From the NCBI RefSeq assembly GCF_014253065.1, contig NZ_JACLZK010000001.1:868001-932000 (forward strand): 64,000 nt of DNA, written 5' to 3'. The DNA comes from Campylobacter massiliensis (GTDB lineage: Bacteria > Campylobacterota > Campylobacteria > Campylobacterales > Campylobacteraceae). Of this stretch, positions 61,383 through 64,000 are shown piece by piece (the stretch's first letter is position 1; each line of letters opens with the position of its first letter). Made by a program: the position numbers and the translations under genes. The notes under the pieces were generated by a model that was not told the DNA's origin, did not search any database, and saw only the letters and a list, made by a program, of their open reading frames with translations.

Positions 61383-61602
61383 TTGCCCTATTTGGTAGAA
61401 ATAAAGAAAGAGCTATTACAAAAAGGAAAGAAAGCTTATCATAGACAATAATTAACAAATCAATCTTGCGACTTTATAAAAACGCCCAAAACAGTATAAT
61501 GTGGCATGCAAATATAGTAAATATTATCATAACATCTAATAAATATTTATAGATACTACGTTTTAAAAAATTACTTAAAATAAAATCACCGTTTATGGGG
61601 CA

Positions 61603-61743
61603 CTATTCGTATCTCTTCTTGCTTGAGCAACAGTTTTTACCGCTACCGCAGCCACAGTCTTTTTGTTTAAACTCTTTTGCATAAACAAAATACCCCGCAC
61701 CGACTGCTAGCACGATCAAAATCACAGCTTCGTACCAAGCCAT
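61603..61743 (-). CDS. FeoB-associated Cys-rich membrane protein
   Basis: 46 residues. One membrane helix (AVILIVLAVGAGYFVYA) is followed by KDCGCGSGKNCCSSKK, the mark of the small Cys-rich proteins encoded next to feoB (FeoB_associated family). Its role is unclear; a metal-binding or FeoC-like part in ferrous iron uptake has been proposed for the family. AAAGGAAAA stands before the ATG. It follows feoB and a small periplasmic gene in the same direction. Confidence 0.85.
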   Translation of the reverse strand: MAWYEAVILIVLAVGAGYFVYAKEFKQKDCGCGSGKNCCSSKKRYE

Positions 61744-61816
61744 ATTTTTCCTTTAAAGGGCAAGTTGTCGCGCTAAATTTACATCAAAATTTAACTGGAG
61801 ACAACCCGCTGAAGTT

Positions 61817-62125
61817 TTATTTAGAGATATCTTTAGAATCAACGATTACTTCATGTCCCTCGCCCGCAAACATCCTAGCCTTATATTCGCCCTCGGGCTT
61901 TTTAAAAGTGTACATACTATCTTTGTCAAATTTGCCCTCGATAATAACCTTTCCGTTTTGTAAAACCTTAAATTCCACGCCGCTAGCGCTACTGCCGTCG
62001 CTAAATCCCGCCTCACACGTAACGCTACCATCGCCGTTATCTATGCAACTCATAAGCGCCGTATGCGCAAAAGCCGGTAGGCTCACAAGAGCAACTAAAG
62101 CCGATGAAAATAAAATCTTTTTCAT
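61817..62125 (-). CDS. Small periplasmic protein of the feo locus
   Basis: 102 residues with a clear signal peptide (MKKILFSSALVALVSLPAFA). The mature chain begins HTALMSCIDNGDGSVTCEAG and continues as a beta-rich domain (VEFKVLQNGKVIIEGKFDKD) ending with GEGHEVIVDSKDI. The pattern is like DUF4198-type periplasmic metal-related proteins, but I would not name it. The His at the mature N-terminus and the two Cys could bind metal. It sits between feoB (31 bases upstream) and the Cys-rich protein gene. Confidence 0.75.
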   Translation of the reverse strand: MKKILFSSALVALVSLPAFAHTALMSCIDNGDGSVTCEAGFSDGSSASGVEFKVLQNGKVIIEGKFDKDSMYTFKKPEGEYKARMFAGEGHEVIVDSKDISK

Positions 62126-62155
62126 TTTCTCTCCTTTTTAAAAAGTTAAATTTAC

Positions 62156-64000
62156 CTATTTTCTTAAGCCACCGCTCCAGTTCAGGCGCTTTTGCGGCAT
62201 AAATCCTAAAATGATTATAAAAAACAAAAGTATAAAATAATATATCCCCATAGCCGTTAGACCGCCTACGCCAAAGCTATTTGCGAGAGTGAAAAATAGC
62301 GACGAAACTACGAGCGCTAGAGTAAAAGGGAAAAATATCCCAAACGCCATCCATGCGTAACTATTTGTTTGCATTTTTACTACGATCATTGTAGCTATGC
62401 AAGGAGGCGTCAAAAGCATAAATATAATGATTGAGGCCGCATGCAGCGGAGTATAGCCGCTACTTTGCCTCATTGCTTCCTCAGGCCTCATCTCTTCTCC
62501 GCTACTTGCTTCGGTGGCTTTACCGCTTTCGTATATACTACCAAGCGTCGCCACTGCAGACTCCCTGGCGGCAAACGAGCTTAAAAATGCTACGTTTATC
62601 CTCCAGTCAAACCCTGCAAATTTTGATATAGGCTCAAGCGCACGTCCAGCCATGCCAAGAAGCGAGCTTTCTATCTTGTCGTTTTTTTGCTCTCTTAGAA
62701 TCGTCTTTCTTTGCGTCGAGAGCTTTCTAAGTGCAGAATTTATCGCCTTTGCGTCTTGATCGGTTTTTGGCATTATAAATTTGTAAAACTCGGGGTTCTC
62801 GGCCTCATATTTTTCGTCTACGCCTTTGCCTCCGCCCATCTTTTTAGCTTTGTATCCGTCATAGAAATTTAGTAATTGCGCGACCTTTTCTCTACTATCT
62901 ACGCTCGCGTAATAGCTTGATTTTTTCGCAGCCGCCTCAAAACTCGCTAGAGCCTTGGCCTCTTCGTTTGCATAATGCTCCTGCTTTTCGTTTGAAAGTC
63001 CCGGAAACTGCAAAAGCGCAAAGAGTATCACGGCTACTGCGATGACGATCGTGCAAACCTTTTTGATATACAGCCACACGCGCTCGCACGCTCTTATTAC
63101 GACGCCCTTAAACGTCGGCATATGATAGGGCGGCAACTCCATCACAAAGGGTGCCGTCTCTCTCGTCTTTAAAATCGTCGAAGTTAAAAATTTAGCTATC
63201 AAAAGCGCAGCCAGGATCGTAACGGTCGAGATATAAAACATCATCACGCTCATTTGCGAGGTATTTATGCTTTTGCTTCCATCCACTGCCACAGTCGCAG
63301 TCGTATAAAACGCACCCAAAAGTAGCGTGTAAAAAGGCACCTTAGCTAGGCAGTTCATCAAAGGAACGGTGAGGATGGTAGCCATCCTAGCTCTATCGTC
63401 GGCGATGCCTTTAGTAGACATGACGCCCGGCACCGCACAGCCTCCTACAAATGCCCCGCCAAGCACCAGCGGTAAGGTGCTTTGCCCGTGTAGGCCGAAT
63501 TTTTTAAAAATTTTATCTAAGACAAATGCCATCCTTGGCATATATCCGACATCCTCTAAAATCGCGATCATTGCAAAAAGTATAAAAAATATCGGCAGGT
63601 AGTTTAAAAGCGCGACGGCGGAATTTACGAGCCATATAGCGGCGTCTGTTATGAGCGGCACTTTAGCGATATCTGCCGCAGGCGTAATATCAACCACAAA
63701 GTTTTTAATAGCCGCAAGCAGCGGCCAAGTGTAGTTCGTGAGCTTATAACCAAAAACTATACTACTCTCGTAAATCGCAAAAATAATGGCAAAAAGGATC
63801 GGAAAACTAAGCCAGCGATTTAGGATTATTTTATCTATCTTGTCTGTTAGCGTGGCTTGATTTTTCTTGGTCTCTTTTACGCACTCGCTAAAGACTATGC
63901 TAGCGTTTTCGTATCTAAGTGCAGCCAAATATCCCTCAATACTTTTGCCGGTTTTTTCATTAAATTTAGCCCTTTGCTCGGCCGTTAAATTTTCTATCTC
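62156..64000 (-). CDS. feoB: FeoB ferrous iron transporter, N-terminal G domain beyond the window
   Basis: The frame is open to base 64000, giving 614 residues. The first residues seen (EIENLTAEQRAKFNEKTGKS) belong to the region after the GTPase domain. The membrane part shows both Gate regions (GCAVPGVMSTKGIADDRARM, with Cys in the pore motif; MNCLAKVPFY), PFVMELPPYHMPTFKGV and the late FSSFAARESAVATLG-like FAARESAVATLGSIYESG. It imports Fe(II) across the inner membrane. FeoA is not in the window. The C-terminus at 62156 looks complete. Confidence 0.95.
   Translation of the reverse strand, partial: EIENLTAEQRAKFNEKTGKSIEGYLAALRYENASIVFSECVKETKKNQATLTDKIDKIILNRWLSFPILFAIIFAIYESSIVFGYKLTNYTWPLLAAIKNFVVDITPAADIAKVPLITDAAIWLVNSAVALLNYLPIFFILFAMIAILEDVGYMPRMAFVLDKIFKKFGLHGQSTLPLVLGGAFVGGCAVPGVMSTKGIADDRARMATILTVPLMNCLAKVPFYTLLLGAFYTTATVAVDGSKSINTSQMSVMMFYISTVTILAALLIAKFLTSTILKTRETAPFVMELPPYHMPTFKGVVIRACERVWLYIKKVCTIVIAVAVILFALLQFPGLSNEKQEHYANEEAKALASFEAAAKKSSYYASVDSREKVAQLLNFYDGYKAKKMGGGKGVDEKYEAENPEFYKFIMPKTDQDAKAINSALRKLSTQRKTILREQKNDKIESSLLGMAGRALEPISKFAGFDWRINVAFLSSFAARESAVATLGSIYESGKATEASSGEEMRPEEAMRQSSGYTPLHAASIIIFMLLTPPCIATMIVVKMQTNSYAWMAFGIFFPFTLALVVSSLFFTLANSFGVGGLTAMGIYYFILLFFIIILGFMPQKRLNWSGGLRK

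Larger units (their letters stand above)
55900..61440 (+). mobile_element. IME2: integrative mobilizable element
   Basis: From left to right: integrase, Abi_2-type protein, excisionase-like HTH protein (all plus strand), then a ColE1-type mob module on the minus strand, then the structured distal element. It has the same kinds of parts as IME1, with different integrase and defence cargo and the mob module inverted relative to the integrase. Limits are approximate. All recombination genes look intact, so it may still move. Confidence 0.7.

Overview
The window looks like a chromosome segment of an oral or gut Campylobacter of the C. rectus / C. showae / C. concisus group. The proteome is epsilonproteobacterial throughout: DUF2393 pairs, CfrA- and Cee-like iron genes, AssT-DsbL-DsbI, a FeoB-associated Cys-rich protein and an ArsRS-like two-component pair. 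Intergenic DNA is full of AAATTTG words and coding DNA is of middling GC. This assignment is inference from gene content, not from a marker gene.

Layout. 1-1.74 kb: AT-rich, Firmicutes-like DNA (FecCD permease, IS3 transposase piece, a consensus promoter) abutting a truncated fumarase beta subunit; the alpha subunit is intact (1.8-2.7 kb). 2.9-8.3 kb: an SGNH lipoprotein, then larA-larC-larE-larB for nickel-pincer-dependent lactate racemase, with an internal duplication in LarE. 8.4-11.5 kb: a graveyard of partial ISL3, type III restriction, AAA_14 ATPase and IS256 genes. 11.6-17.85 kb: IME1, an integrative mobilizable element with a broken integrase, an AbiE-like pair and a ColE1-type mobC-A-B-D module, ending at the 3' half of a tRNA(CAU) gene. 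18.2-28.8 kb: iron/heme uptake (ABC transporter, three TonB receptors, a siderophore esterase). 29.1-35.9 kb: a Tat flavoprotein with its multiheme cytochrome and a porin, next to a decayed two-component pair and a broken membrane-protein gene. 35.9-41.8 kb: two DUF2393 genes, hisIE, an SPFH protein, ilvE and DUF3737. 42.2-51.5 kb: two arylsulfate sulfotransferase/Dsb clusters plus a two-component system. 51.7-54.5 kb: tautomerase, Bcp peroxiredoxin, aldehyde dehydrogenase, then a ruined DUF4213/DUF364 gene. 55.9-61.4 kb: IME2, with an intact integrase, an Abi_2 HEPN protein, an excisionase and a second mob module. 61.6-64 kb: the feo locus.

How it works together. LarC, LarE and LarB make the Ni-pincer cofactor for LarA. 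The TonB receptors feed the FecD/FecE/binding-protein transporter, and Cee would hydrolyse imported catecholate siderophore. DsbL/DsbI oxidise AssT in the periplasm. The second AssT cluster has its own DsbA (CVHC) and a DsbI relative that has lost the catalytic cysteines.

Most notable: the two IMEs share a 1.8-kb mob core that looks identical, inside diverged flanks. Each carries, at the end away from its integrase and in the same outward orientation, a roughly 210-nt sequence that folds into matching hairpins with compensating base changes. No RNA or origin family was recognised for it.
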